DNA from: Gracilibacillus massiliensis
GTDB lineage: Bacteria > Bacillota > Bacilli > Bacillales > Amphibacillaceae
Direction of reading: 5' to 3'
DNA length: 64,000 nucleotides
NCBI RefSeq assembly: GCF_001458115.1
Contig: NZ_CZRP01000011.1
Location: forward strand, 744,001 to 808,000
Under the pieces are notes generated by a model, which saw nothing but the letters and a program-made list of their open reading frames with translations, did not search any database and had not been told where the DNA came from. Position numbers and translations under genes: made by a program. The stretch's first letter is position 1. Every line of letters begins with the position of its first letter. Below, piece after piece: positions 49,794 to 58,926 of this stretch.

Positions 49794-50798
49794 TTATATA
49801 TTTTCAATAGAAACTGCATGTGCGATACATGGAATAGTTTGTTTCTGTTGAACAGTTAATGGAGAAAGTAAAGCACCTGTGGCAACAACTAAAATCCGGT
49901 CACATTCACCTTTCTTTAATTTATTGAAAAAATGACCATAAGTAACGATAGCAGAACAAGCTGCACCACTAGCACCTGCAAAAACCTGCTGTTCGGGTTT
50001 ATAAATGGTTAAACCACAATCAACAAACTGATTTCTATTTATATTTATTTTGTTTTGTTCAAATAAATCGAGGCAAATGTCTCTTCCTATTTTTGCTAGA
50101 TCACCGGTGATTATATAATCATAATAATCTGCTTCTAAATTTCGATCTTTTAAATGTCTTGTGATTGTGTCATAAGCTGCCGGAGCCATAGCACCTCCCA
50201 TATTGAATGGATCTTTTAGCTCTCGATCCACCACTTTACCTATGGTTGCTGAAGTAACCTTAGGTCCGCTTCCATTGGAGGAAATTATCGCGACACCTGC
50301 TCCAGTCACCGTCCATTGTGAAGTATCAGGTTTTTGACTGCCATATTCTGTTGGATATCTAAATTGTCTTTCTACAGCAGAGTTATGACTAGCAGCTCCG
50401 GTTATAATATAGCCTGTTTTCATTTGGTTAATGATTAATGCAGATAAAGCTAAACCTTCCATAGAGGTTGCACAGGCGCTAAAAAGACCTAAATAAGGAA
50501 TTGCTAAGTTTTTGGCAGCGAAATTAGATGGTGTTAATTGATTGATAAGATCGCCATGCAAGAAAAACTGGATGTCACTTGTTTCTAAATTTGCCTTCTC
50601 GATCGCGTAATGACATGCATCTTCTATCATATGTTGATGCGCAAGCTCAAACGATTTTTCATCCATCCATTGATCTGAATAAAAATAATCAAAGTCAGTA
50701 GGAATATTACCTAATTCTTCAAAGGGACCACCTACAACTCCTGTAGAGAGTATAGAAGGAGGGGATTCAAATACCATTGTTTGTTTACCAGAAATCAT
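49794..50798 (-). CDS. spoVAD: Stage V sporulation protein AD
   Basis: The 334-residue thiolase-fold protein binds dipicolinic acid during uptake into the forespore. It contains LGLFSACATSMEGLALSAL, with the Cys of the thiolase fold, and FAGASGAACSAIVTYGHF near the end. The ATG overlaps the spoVAC stop (ATGA). Length is typical. Confidence 0.94.
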   Translation of the reverse strand: MISGKQTMVFESPPSILSTGVVGGPFEELGNIPTDFDYFYSDQWMDEKSFELAHQHMIEDACHYAIEKANLETSDIQFFLHGDLINQLTPSNFAAKNLAIPYLGLFSACATSMEGLALSALIINQMKTGYIITGAASHNSAVERQFRYPTEYGSQKPDTSQWTVTGAGVAIISSNGSGPKVTSATIGKVVDRELKDPFNMGGAMAPAAYDTITRHLKDRNLEADYYDYIITGDLAKIGRDICLDLFEQNKININRNQFVDCGLTIYKPEQQVFAGASGAACSAIVTYGHFFNKLKKGECDRILVVATGALLSPLTVQQKQTIPCIAHAVSIENI

Positions 50799-51238
50799 GC
50801 TGCACCACCTAAATAAGAGAAGATTGTTTTAATAAGAGCAATTATGAAAGCTGAAAAAACCCCAAACAATATTACAGATCCAGCTAGTTTAAACATATTT
50901 CCTCCCACGCCTTGAACGAAACCTTCCGTCCTGTGTTCAATCGCAGCTGATATAACAGCATTACCAAAACCAGTAACGGGGACGGCGGTGCCTGCGCCTG
51001 CAAATTGGGCGATGCGATCATAATAACCAAAACCAGTAAGTAACATCGTTATAAATATTAATGTAGCGACAGTCGGGTTTCCCACAGTTTGTTCAGTAAA
51101 TTCGAAAAAATACATATAAAAGGTTGAAATTGCTTGCCCGATAACACAAATGAAACCACCAACTAAGAATGCTTTACTACAGTTTTTAATTAGTGGTCTT
51201 TTAGGCTCTTTCGTTTTTTCATAGTCTTTATATTTCAT
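50795..51238 (-). CDS. spoVAC: Stage V sporulation protein AC
   Basis: The 147-residue protein has four or more hydrophobic segments with GGFICVIGQAISTFY and FAGAGTAVPVTGFGNAVISAA. It is the mechanosensitive channel component for dipicolinic acid release and uptake in spores. GGAGG lies before the ATG. It is followed by spoVAD with a four-base overlap and preceded after 14 bases by the lipoprotein gene. Confidence 0.93.
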   Translation of the reverse strand: MKYKDYEKTKEPKRPLIKNCSKAFLVGGFICVIGQAISTFYMYFFEFTEQTVGNPTVATLIFITMLLTGFGYYDRIAQFAGAGTAVPVTGFGNAVISAAIEHRTEGFVQGVGGNMFKLAGSVILFGVFSAFIIALIKTIFSYLGGAA

Positions 51239-51252
51239 TATTGAATCCTCCG

Positions 51253-51702
51253 TTAGGTTTGTTCTTTGGATAATTTTTCAAGCTTTTTTAGGCGTTTTAT
51301 TGTTTCATCCTTTGTTAGTTTTTCATTCTCAAGTTTTGTTAGTTCCATGAAGAATTTTTGATCGGATGTTACATGAATATGGTTAATCTTTGTAAGTGTT
51401 TTTAGATCATTTTTTACCTTTTTTTCCACCTTTTGTTCAGTAGCTTGTTTTAATGGAGTAGCATTAAATGCTACAAAAAGTTGGTCATTTACATGAATTG
51501 CTCTGTAGGTAGAAATACCATTTGATTGGTCGTCTAAATAGGACTGTGCTATTCTAGGAATGGAATTTTGTTCAAAAGTAGCTGGTGTGTCAGAATTTAG
51601 CATCACTATGTCTGAAGAATTATTCTGGGTAGTTTGTTCAGGATTATTACATGCTGCTAAACTCATCAAAATGAAAAAAAGTACTATGTGTAACTGTTTC
51701 AT
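51253..51702 (-). CDS. YhcN/YlaJ-type sporulation lipoprotein
   Basis: The 149-residue protein has a short signal peptide ending in a lipobox (SLAAC, Cys18), then a variable linker and a YhcN/YlaJ-like domain (ISTYRAIHVNDQLFVAFN). Such lipoproteins lie in the spore inner membrane or coat. Its place directly before spoVACDE supports forespore expression. A very weak sigma-G-like match (TGTATA, 17 bases, CAAGATA) lies upstream. Confidence 0.78.
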   Translation of the reverse strand: MKQLHIVLFFILMSLAACNNPEQTTQNNSSDIVMLNSDTPATFEQNSIPRIAQSYLDDQSNGISTYRAIHVNDQLFVAFNATPLKQATEQKVEKKVKNDLKTLTKINHIHVTSDQKFFMELTKLENEKLTKDETIKRLKKLEKLSKEQT

Positions 51703-51825
51703 TTTTTACTTCCTTCCTGTTGCTTGATAAACTATATCTATATCTTGCAGAATTTTGAAGAAAGTATACATCATAAATGAAACCTATGGAGTAATTAATT
51801 CGTCTATATATTTATCACGGGGTAA

Positions 51826-51965
51826 ACGTCTGTAATATCCGAAATGAAAGGATTTGAGCTTTAGCAAAGAAGCTGAGCGAGAGGCTAACATCCTAATAAT
51901 TAACGTTAACAATCAGTAGGAGGGTAAAACTTCTACTGATTCAAGTCTTATTTTAAAAAAAAGAG
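51826..51965 (+). repeat. Family B repeat
   Basis: The segment contains CGTCTGTAATATCC, GAGCTTTAGCAAAGAAGC and a hairpin AATCAGTAG/CTACTGATT. The same parts occur in order, inverted, at 4131-4268. Partial copies are at 55855-55935 and 56815-56900. No gene is seen in the 282-base gap. Confidence 0.6.
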
Positions 51966-51984
51966 TAGCGAGGAGGAGTGACAG

Positions 51985-52431
51985 ATGTGGAAAAAGATCA
52001 CGATTGTCATCGCTTTAATCGCTTGTATTGGGGCAATCTCATTGTTTGTTTTTAAGGATATTCAAAAAACATCTTTAGATAAAACAGTCAAGATTGAGGA
52101 GCAATATGAGGATTTTATTGTACATATTAGAATCGAAAAAACAGAAGAAGGTTTTCAAGTATTGAGGTCAATTGAATACATTGGACAAGAGGCCATTATG
52201 CTGAGGCATCGTACACCGCTTACTCAAGTAACTATTAATGCTGATAATGCAGTTTTTACAGGCAGTCCAATATCAAAACAAATGGAGCCTGGTTTACAGT
52301 ATCATCCGCAAGAACCTCTTAAATTTCAAGCGCTTGATAAAGGTGTACATAAAGTCTATGTGCATACACAATTTTTTATAGAGGAACAAAGAATAGATAT
52401 TAGAACAGAAAGTGAAATAAAGTTTAAATAA
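51985..52431 (+). CDS. Membrane-anchored or secreted protein of unknown function
   Basis: The 148-residue protein begins MWKKITIVIALIACIGAISL, a hydrophobic anchor or uncleaved signal, followed by a beta-rich domain with many alternating residues and no Cys after the anchor. It is not recognised. GAGGAGGAG lies upstream of the ATG. The gene is monocistronic, with a strong terminator after it. Confidence 0.65.
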   Translation: MWKKITIVIALIACIGAISLFVFKDIQKTSLDKTVKIEEQYEDFIVHIRIEKTEEGFQVLRSIEYIGQEAIMLRHRTPLTQVTINADNAVFTGSPISKQMEPGLQYHPQEPLKFQALDKGVHKVYVHTQFFIEEQRIDIRTESEIKFK

Positions 52432-52462
52432 AGAGTTAGCATTGGAAAATTCTTTACCACAC

Positions 52463-52508
52463 AAAAACAAACGAAATCGAATAGTTTTTCGATTTCGTTT
52501 GTTTTTTT
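52463..52508 (+). terminator. Terminator, possibly bidirectional
   Basis: AAACAAACGAAATCGA pairs with TCGATTTCGTTTGTTT and continues into a T-run. The A-run at the left gives a T-run for the minus strand, so it may also end the lipoprotein operon. Confidence 0.85.
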
Positions 52509-52559
52509 ACTAATTACACAATTTTTTGCTTCCAGCACATTTTTTTAAAATTAAATGGA

Positions 52560-53222
52560 CTATTCAAATAACTGTTCTTTACTTTGCTTCAATGTCATTT
52601 CATGGTTAGTGCTGCTATCTGATAGATGTTGGTATTCTAACTTAACAGTCTCCTCATCAACCCAGATTTTATTATCAATTCTAATATATTCTTCTGAAAG
52701 TTTAGGTTCATAAGACTTCGGTGTCCAATCATCTAAATCAAAAATTTTATATGTATCTGTATGATAAGTTTCAATTATAAATAACAGCTTCGACTGCTTA
52801 GGAGAATAGCTTACTTCTTTTATATTTACTAAGTCGTCTATTAGAAAGGAACGGTTTGGTTCGTTTCTATCTAGTAGAAGATAGGAGCAGGTATTCTCAC
52901 TGCAATTAAAAGCTAATAAATAGAGGCTATCCATATCAAGTTTTTCTAACTCCATATTTGAAATCGATTTTTGTTTATTTTTTACGGTTTTTAGGTATGC
53001 GTCTAGGATTGTAATATTTTTAGTATTCAATGTAATGATTTCATCTTCCAAAACAAATTCTATTTCAAAGTTTTGCTTTTCTTGAGGTGTCTCTGAGACT
53101 TCTTCTTTTTCTAACATTTCTTCAACAGGTTCATGGGGTTCTTCTTTTGTTATCATAGGCTCGGATTCCTGGTTGCTACAAGCTATTAAGAGAAAAGGCA
53201 ATAAATAAATCAGTTTCTTCAA
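52560..53222 (-). CDS. Lipoprotein of unknown function
   Basis: The 220-residue protein starts at TTG 53222, with GGAGGTGG upstream; the TTG at 53237 overlaps that site. It has a signal peptide and a lipobox LIAC, then a Glu-rich linker (about residues 25-50), and a globular part. It is the third gene of the zinc-ribbon/protease operon, 21 bases after the protease. A beta-propeller-like WD pattern is possible in the C-terminal half but not sure. Confidence 0.62.
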   Translation of the reverse strand: MKKLIYLLPFLLIACSNQESEPMITKEEPHEPVEEMLEKEEVSETPQEKQNFEIEFVLEDEIITLNTKNITILDAYLKTVKNKQKSISNMELEKLDMDSLYLLAFNCSENTCSYLLLDRNEPNRSFLIDDLVNIKEVSYSPKQSKLLFIIETYHTDTYKIFDLDDWTPKSYEPKLSEEYIRIDNKIWVDEETVKLEYQHLSDSSTNHEMTLKQSKEQLFE

Positions 53223-53243
53223 AAAAACCACCTCCAATCTATA

Positions 53244-54374
53244 TTAAGATGAAGTTGACATTTGTAATATTTTTAATTGATCGTTTTCATATCCAACTAC
53301 TATGGTATATTGTTTATTTTCTTTTACTTCTTGATATGATTCATTTCTTGCTGTCACTTCCATATCTATTTTAATTTGAACTGTATCGTTCTTTTTTTCG
53401 ATGATTGATTTTTCTTTAGCATTTAAACCAAGTAAAGATTGAAAAGTTTGACGAAATTCAGTATAACTTGTCTGACTTTGATATTCACTACCAAACAGAG
53501 AGTATGCATTCACATAATCTCTCAAAGAAATATTATCAATTAGATAATCAACAAGATACAAGGCATCTTCTTCTAATTGTTGTTGATCAATTTGTTGTCC
53601 AGCAGCGGGTAGATATTCTAGTTTTTCACTATTTGCCTCGTCAATCCATTCAGCTACCTGATCTTTAACTTGTGTCACTGGTATACTAAAACCAATATCA
53701 GTATCTGTAATACCCGCTGAGTTAATGCCAATAACTTTGCCGCTATCCCGTAAAATAAGTGGACCGCCACTGTTTCCATACGTTATGTTTGCGGAAATTT
53801 GGAATACTTCCTCATATTGAAAATCGTTAATCGTAAAAGAGCGATCTGTTCCAACGATCAAACCTAAGGAAACACTATTTTGGATGCCTACAGGACTACC
53901 AATAGCTATTATTTCATCTCCGATTTCTGCTTGATATTCTGAATCGACTGTAATAGGATCTAAATGGTTTAATTCAGGCACTCTAATAACAGCAAAGTCT
54001 TGTTCTTTACCAATGCCTACAATTGCCGCAGGATATTGCCTTCCATTAGATAACATTACTACAATAGAGTCTGCTTCTTCAATAACATGAGCGTTTGTAA
54101 TGATATCACCATTATTATTAATAACAAAGCCAGATCCCGTTTTACTATTTGTTTCATTAGCTGTTTCAATTTGTACCACAGATTTTTGGGATTCATGAAT
54201 AATATTTTTTAAATTAATTTGATTTTGACTATTTTCTATATTGGTTGCAAGTGTATTATCTAATAAATATGGTTGATTATGCCAATCACGAAAATGAATA
54301 AAGGCGATAATTATTGTTGCAAGCAAAATGAGAATAGACAAAAAAACAGGGATATATTTTCTCTTTTTGTACAT
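53244..54374 (-). CDS. HtrA-like trypsin-type serine protease, membrane anchored, no PDZ
   Basis: The 376-residue protein has an N-terminal anchor (about residues 6-30) and a trypsin-like domain with His in NAHVIEEAD, Asp in DFAVIRV and Ser in GNSGGPLI. A C-terminal ~115-residue domain replaces the PDZ domain of true HtrA; it looks like an NTF2-like fold. The start at ATG 54374 has GGAGG six bases upstream, so the longer frame from 54446 is rejected. It lies between a zinc-ribbon protein and a lipoprotein. Confidence 0.78.
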   Translation of the reverse strand: MYKKRKYIPVFLSILILLATIIIAFIHFRDWHNQPYLLDNTLATNIENSQNQINLKNIIHESQKSVVQIETANETNSKTGSGFVINNNGDIITNAHVIEEADSIVVMLSNGRQYPAAIVGIGKEQDFAVIRVPELNHLDPITVDSEYQAEIGDEIIAIGSPVGIQNSVSLGLIVGTDRSFTINDFQYEEVFQISANITYGNSGGPLILRDSGKVIGINSAGITDTDIGFSIPVTQVKDQVAEWIDEANSEKLEYLPAAGQQIDQQQLEEDALYLVDYLIDNISLRDYVNAYSLFGSEYQSQTSYTEFRQTFQSLLGLNAKEKSIIEKKNDTVQIKIDMEVTARNESYQEVKENKQYTIVVGYENDQLKILQMSTSS

Positions 54375-54438
54375 CATATTCCTCCGTTGTTTATCACGGT
54401 GTAATTGTCCGTAATACTCCCAATGATGAAGTATCGTT

Positions 54439-55596
54439 TTATTCAAGATACCATGTTATTTCGTCTACTTTAGCTGTTAGTCTAGAATTTTCTGTACTGG
54501 CATCAAAATGAGTAAATTCAAACTTTCCAGTTTCGTCTGGATAAAGTGTCTCCGGATAGACATAGACTTCATTTTCTAAGATCACTTCATCGCTTTTATC
54601 AGTGATGGAATAACTAACTAAAATAGAGTGAATAGGTACGGTTGCGACACTTTTAAGTTGACCACTAATTAGCCACTTTTCATCTTCCGTTTTTAATTGG
54701 ATATCAATTAATTCGATAGCATGACTTTCATTTAATTCTTGTTCTTCTTCAAATATCGAAAGTGCTTGCTCAATACGTTGTTCTTGTGCCGACTCAAAAG
54801 CTGTCTTTTCTTTATTTATTGTGGTTTTTAGACTTTCCAATTGTTCAGAATTTTCGATAACCGCTAATGTATCTTCAATAGTACGTAAGGCATGAGAGAA
54901 TTGAAGATTATCTAACAAACTAGTTGCTTCTTGATACGTCATTGCCACTAACTTTTGATGTACTTGTTCTATTAACTCAGGTGCTTGTTCATGTGATAAA
55001 TCCTTTGTTTCCCAAACTAGTGACTTTAAATCTTCTATAGTAGGGTCACTATTTAGCTTATAAGAAGCTTGATTTAACAATGTTTGACTTTTTCTGGAAA
55101 TTGTTTTTTCTGTCATTTGATCAACTAAATCGCCATTATATTTTTCTAGCTCATTCTCCGATTGACGAATCGCATCAAATGCTTCAGAAAAATTTTTATT
55201 TTCATTTAGTTGTTGCACTTTTTGTAAATTGTGTTCTACATCTGACGCCACTTGCAAGAAATTCAAGACTTCTCTTGCTGATGGGAATTTTTCTTTGTAT
55301 TGCAGTGCTTGCTGCAATAAATCTTTTGCTTGTTCGTAATCTCCTATTAAAGCCATTTCCTCTGCTTCTTGATAATATGCTAGCGCTCTATCAGATTGAT
55401 AAGTTGTAAATAAATATGTAGAAAATAATATAATTGAAGCAATTACTATAGACAGAACAGGAAGAAACCACCATTTTTTTGTAGGTTTTTCAGGCATATT
55501 TCTTTTCTTTAAATCTTCAGGAAGCCTTTTGCCACAAGATACACAAAATGTTTCAATCTCTTGAACCTGGCCACCACATTTAGGGCAAAAAGACAA
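54439..55596 (-). CDS. Zinc-ribbon membrane protein with coiled-coil extracellular region
   Basis: The 385-residue protein has an N-terminal zinc ribbon (CPKC, residues 4-7; CVSC, residues 18-21), one transmembrane segment near residues 43-65, and a long helical, coiled-coil/TPR-like region up to about residue 290. A small beta domain follows. It starts at TTG 55596, with GGTGAGG upstream. Zinc-ribbon/TM proteins with protease partners occur in Bacilli; the partnership is inferred from synteny. Confidence 0.7.
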   Translation of the reverse strand: MSFCPKCGGQVQEIETFCVSCGKRLPEDLKKRNMPEKPTKKWWFLPVLSIVIASIILFSTYLFTTYQSDRALAYYQEAEEMALIGDYEQAKDLLQQALQYKEKFPSAREVLNFLQVASDVEHNLQKVQQLNENKNFSEAFDAIRQSENELEKYNGDLVDQMTEKTISRKSQTLLNQASYKLNSDPTIEDLKSLVWETKDLSHEQAPELIEQVHQKLVAMTYQEATSLLDNLQFSHALRTIEDTLAVIENSEQLESLKTTINKEKTAFESAQEQRIEQALSIFEEEQELNESHAIELIDIQLKTEDEKWLISGQLKSVATVPIHSILVSYSITDKSDEVILENEVYVYPETLYPDETGKFEFTHFDASTENSRLTAKVDEITWYLE

Positions 55597-55755
55597 TGTA
55601 AAACCTCACCTTCTGCAAAGTATATCAAGTCTTACTTTATATTATAGCATGAAATTGGAAAAATCTTTATAAATAATGAACAATCTTCTTTAATAAAAGG
55701 AGCATTTTAGGTATACTATAAATATTAATGATTTATGAAAAAGAGGTGTGTTATT

Positions 55756-55839
55756 GTGGAGTCTACAATTTTTGGAATTTTATGTTTTGTTATTTTGATC
55801 GGTTGTATAGGATTTAGTCTATTTGACCGAGTTAAATAG
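55756..55839 (+). CDS. 27-residue single-span membrane peptide
   Basis: A GTG-initiated frame preceded by AAGAGGTG encodes a peptide starting MESTIFGILCFVILIGC and ending with the charged DRVK. It is too short to recognise. Confidence 0.4.
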   Translation: MESTIFGILCFVILIGCIGFSLFDRVK

Positions 55840-55854
55840 TTTTTATTAAGATCA

Positions 55855-55935
55855 AATGGTTCGTACAACCCAATTCAAGCTTTAGCAAAGAATCTAATGG
55901 GGGATAAATGGACACTAACGTTCTAATAAGTTTTA
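55855..55935 (+). repeat. Partial family B repeat
   Basis: CAAGCTTTAGCAAAGAATC and ACACTAACGTTCTAATAAG resemble the central part of the family B copy at 51826. The hairpin end is missing. Confidence 0.4.
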
Positions 55936-55970
55936 ATTTATGTGTGAAATTTTAATCCAAGCTTATAATA

Positions 55971-56005
55971 AAAACCTCAATAGGATAGTGCCTATTGAGG
56001 TTTTG
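55971..56005. terminator. Terminator at the end of the PilZ gene
   Basis: AAAACCTCAATAGG pairs with CCTATTGAGGTTTT and overlaps the stop codon of the minus-strand gene. Confidence 0.75.
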
Positions 56006-56339
56006 TCTTGGCAAGTCTTTTTAATTCTTTTATTAATTGTGTTTGATATGTTTCACTATCCTCTAAAGAAACCCCGTATAAATAAAACTCTCCATAATCT
56101 ATTTGCCATACAATTAATCCGTTAACTTGTAAATTGCCTTCTAATATTTTATATTTAATACATATATTTGAATTTACTGGTATTTTTTCTGCGCATCGAA
56201 GTTTCATTCCTTTTGGACTGACATCAATAATTGTAATTGCGTGAGTAGTTCGTCCTTCCATTGTTATTTCTGCTGTAATATTTTCTTTGAATTGATAACG
56301 GAATGCCTCGTTTCTTTTATAATGCATGGAACAATTCAC
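55992..56339 (-). CDS. PilZ-domain protein with altered c-di-GMP motif
   Basis: The 115-residue protein is one PilZ domain. The second c-di-GMP motif is intact (DVSPKG at residues 39-44), but the first, RxxxR, reads NEAFR preceded by KR, so its first Arg is replaced. It may bind c-di-GMP weakly or use the neighbouring Arg. The start ATG has only a weak ribosome site. No cyclic-di-GMP enzyme is nearby. Confidence 0.75.
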   Translation of the reverse strand: MNCSMHYKRNEAFRYQFKENITAEITMEGRTTHAITIIDVSPKGMKLRCAEKIPVNSNICIKYKILEGNLQVNGLIVWQIDYGEFYLYGVSLEDSETYQTQLIKELKRLAKTKPQ

Positions 56340-56556
56340 CCTTATGACTACTAGATTGATTTATACTATATCATAAAAAGTGATGAAATTGTCGAATCCA
56401 CATCGAAATGAAAAAATTATCGTTAATTCTTGTGAAAAATATGTCTTATTTTGCGGTTCGCTTTACATTAATTAAATTGTTTGGGATAATCAATAGCGTT
56501 TACCAAATATTTTTCTATCGGCAAAGCAAATATTATATAGGGGGTAACTCGGTATA

Positions 56557-56745
56557 ATGTCACTATATTCCGTTAATTTAATAATTAAGATTGAGAAATT
56601 ACGTAAAGAAATGACCGATGTTGCTCTTAAAAAAGGGATAACGAGTAAAGAGTCTTTACATATAAGTCAAGAATTAGATGAATTATTAAATGATTATGAA
56701 CAATATAAACATCAAGAGAACGAAAAGCATAAACACCAGGGATAA
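56557..56745 (+). CDS. Spo0E-like aspartyl-phosphate phosphatase
   Basis: The 62-residue helical protein has the Spo0E signature SQELDELLNDY (residues 41-51). Such small phosphatases remove phosphate from Spo0A and delay sporulation. AGGGGG lies about a dozen bases upstream of the ATG, a long spacing. It is monocistronic. Confidence 0.82.
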   Translation: MSLYSVNLIIKIEKLRKEMTDVALKKGITSKESLHISQELDELLNDYEQYKHQENEKHKHQG

Positions 56746-56814
56746 ACTGATTTTAGTATTTCTAGAAACTGTTAGAGAATGTATGTTAATAGTTCTCTCA
56801 ACTCTTATTAAGAT

Positions 56815-56900
56815 GTTAACGTCCGCAATACCCTAAACGAAAAGTTTCGAGCTTTAGTAATGAAGCAACTGAGTGATAAACGGACGATAAGTTCCCAATG
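56815..56900 (+). repeat. Partial family B repeat
   Basis: AACGTCCGCAATACCC and GAGCTTTAGTAATGAAGC followed by GATAAACGGAC match the 5' part of family B (51826 copy). Confidence 0.45.
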
Positions 56901-56966
56901 GATTTTTTTGTCAGTAAAAAGTTCAAAACTTCCACCAGGTGCAGTCTCACTAAAGTTGCCGATTTT

Positions 56967-58127
56967 TTATTTTCCATCCTTCTTAATAAATGATTCGATT
57001 CTATCTAGCCCTTCTTTGATTGTTTCTAAGTCATAAGCATAAGATAAACGCAAGAATCCTTCACCGAATTGAGAGAATGCACTTCCTGGAACGAGAGCAA
57101 CTTTTGCTTCTTCTACCAACTTTAAAGCGACCGTAAATGAATCTTCCTCCAAGTGTCTTATGTCAATAAAGAAATAAAACCCTCCAGTCGGTAAATAAGT
57201 AACCACATTCATCTTTCTTAACCGATCGTATACATAATCTCGTCTTACTTGATAGATCTTTTTCATTTCCAAAGCATCGTTTTGTCCATTTTTAATAGCT
57301 TCCAAAGCACCATATTGACTGATGGAAGAAGCACAGGAGACATTATACTGATGCACTTTTAACATCTGTTTTGCTAACCATTTTGCTGCTAATATGTATC
57401 CGATTCGAAAGCCTGTCATTGAATGAGATTTGGATACCCCATTAATAATAATAACTTTATCTCTAATATTCTCAAAACTTCCAATAGATACATGTGTGTC
57501 TTTATAAACTAATTCACTATAAATTTCATCTGCAATTAAAAATATATTATATTTATCTATTACTGCAGATAGCTCTTCTAATTCTTCTTTAGATAAGGTA
57601 ACTCCAGTTGGATTGGAAGGATAGGGTATAATAACAGCCTTTGTTTTATCTGTGATCGTTTGTTCAATCTGTTCTGCAGTAATCTTGAATTGATTTTCAC
57701 GTGTATCAATATGTACTGGAATACCGCCAGCTAAAGTGATCAACGGTTCATATCCAGGATAAACAGGTCCAGGAAGAATCACTTCATCGCCTTCTTGCAA
57801 AATCGTCCGTAGTGAAACATCGATTGCTTGTGAAGCACCTACAGTTACAATTATTTCACTTTCTGGATTGTAGTTTAGTTGATGATTTTTATAGCTGAAA
57901 TCTGAAATGGCTTTTCGTAATGATAAAATACCAGCATTAGGTGTATAACTAGTATGGTTTTTATCTAAAGCATCCTTTGTTTTTTCTTTTATATGATGAG
58001 GTGTTGGAAAATCTGGTTGCCCGATTGTTAACGATAATATATCTTTCTTATCTGCTACCATATTAAAAAATTGTCTTATTCCTGAGATTTCTATATTTTT
58101 GACACGATTATTTATAAGCTGTTCCAT
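56967..58127 (-). CDS. patA: Aminotransferase, PatA-like (N-acetyl-LL-diaminopimelate aminotransferase)
   Basis: The 386-residue class I/II PLP enzyme has YPSNPTGVTLSKEEL, the DEIYSELVY motif and PLP Lys in NGVSKSHSMTGFRIGY. It most resembles B. subtilis PatA, which converts N-acetyl-LL-diaminopimelate to the keto acid in lysine synthesis. dapH and dapL are found 4-5 kb away. GGAGGT precedes the ATG. Confidence 0.88.
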   Translation of the reverse strand: MEQLINNRVKNIEISGIRQFFNMVADKKDILSLTIGQPDFPTPHHIKEKTKDALDKNHTSYTPNAGILSLRKAISDFSYKNHQLNYNPESEIIVTVGASQAIDVSLRTILQEGDEVILPGPVYPGYEPLITLAGGIPVHIDTRENQFKITAEQIEQTITDKTKAVIIPYPSNPTGVTLSKEELEELSAVIDKYNIFLIADEIYSELVYKDTHVSIGSFENIRDKVIIINGVSKSHSMTGFRIGYILAAKWLAKQMLKVHQYNVSCASSISQYGALEAIKNGQNDALEMKKIYQVRRDYVYDRLRKMNVVTYLPTGGFYFFIDIRHLEEDSFTVALKLVEEAKVALVPGSAFSQFGEGFLRLSYAYDLETIKEGLDRIESFIKKDGK

Positions 58128-58235
58128 GAAAATACCTCCTAAATGACTTATATCTATTGAATAGCATGGTGATAATAATAGTAAAATTAAAAATCTAGCA
58201 TTATTTTATCATATATTCAAAGGGGACGATACAAA

Positions 58236-58562
58236 TTGGTTGAACAGTTTTGGAAGGAAATGCTAAGGATTAGTGACTTTTTATTACTAACGATGCAAAC
58301 GGAAATGTTCTTTGTAATCTACGTGGTCTTAGGCTTATCACTTTTATTTTTATTATTATTACCATTTGTTAAATTTGTTATAGCTTTAGAGTGGAGTGTG
58401 TTTTTAACTTATATTATTGCTGTTATTCTGATGTTTTGGTTTATGTCAACAATGATACATGTAGAAGAATGGCAATATGTATTATATGCAATTGTAGTTT
58501 TCTCGATCCTCCTCAGTATAAAAAGAGGTATTCAATTGAGAAGGAATAAATATAAAGCATAG
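58236..58562 (+). CDS. Small membrane protein of unknown function
   Basis: The 108-residue protein has about three hydrophobic segments (residues 22-48, 50-68, 77-95) and ends with a basic tail (RGIQLRRNKYKA). It starts at TTG 58236, with AAAGGGGA upstream. It is not recognised. Confidence 0.6.
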   Translation: MVEQFWKEMLRISDFLLLTMQTEMFFVIYVVLGLSLLFLLLLPFVKFVIALEWSVFLTYIIAVILMFWFMSTMIHVEEWQYVLYAIVVFSILLSIKRGIQLRRNKYKA

Positions 58563-58685
58563 TAAGATATCGGTGGTTTTACACGCATATACAAGTTGGC
58601 TGAGGAATAAGTATCAATAATTTTTGTAGTGTGAAACCAAATGTGTTGTCGTTACGTATATGAATATATAAGGAGGTGTTTTGAA

Positions 58686-58883
58686 TTGGAAACACTAGTG
58701 ATCTTTTTGCCTTTATTATTCATTTTATTTTTGTTAATTCTAAATATTATTACAAGTATTTGGACATATCGAGATGCGATTCGTAATGGTAATAGTAAAG
58801 AATATGCATTGATAGCTTTAATCGGAACACTATTCTTCCCTGTTATAGGGCTGATCGTATATTTAGTTATAAGAAGAGATTAG
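58686..58883 (+). CDS. Small PLDc_N-like membrane protein
   Basis: The 65-residue protein has two hydrophobic helices with TYRDAIRNGNSKEYALIALI between them and a basic end, the usual look of the phospholipase D N-terminal (PLDc_N) fold. It starts at TTG 58686, since AGGAGG lies eight bases upstream; the longer frame from 58641 is rejected. Function not known. Confidence 0.58.
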   Translation: METLVIFLPLLFILFLLILNIITSIWTYRDAIRNGNSKEYALIALIGTLFFPVIGLIVYLVIRRD

Positions 58884-58885
58884 CG

Positions 58886-58921
58886 TAATCACAGGAAGTC
58901 CATTGATGCTTCCTGTGATTA
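58886..58921. terminator. Bidirectional hairpin between the PLDc_N-like gene and ykyB
   Basis: TAATCACAGGAAG pairs perfectly with CTTCCTGTGATTA across a ten-base loop. No long T-run, so its efficiency is uncertain. Confidence 0.6.
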
Positions 58922-58926
58922 CAAAC

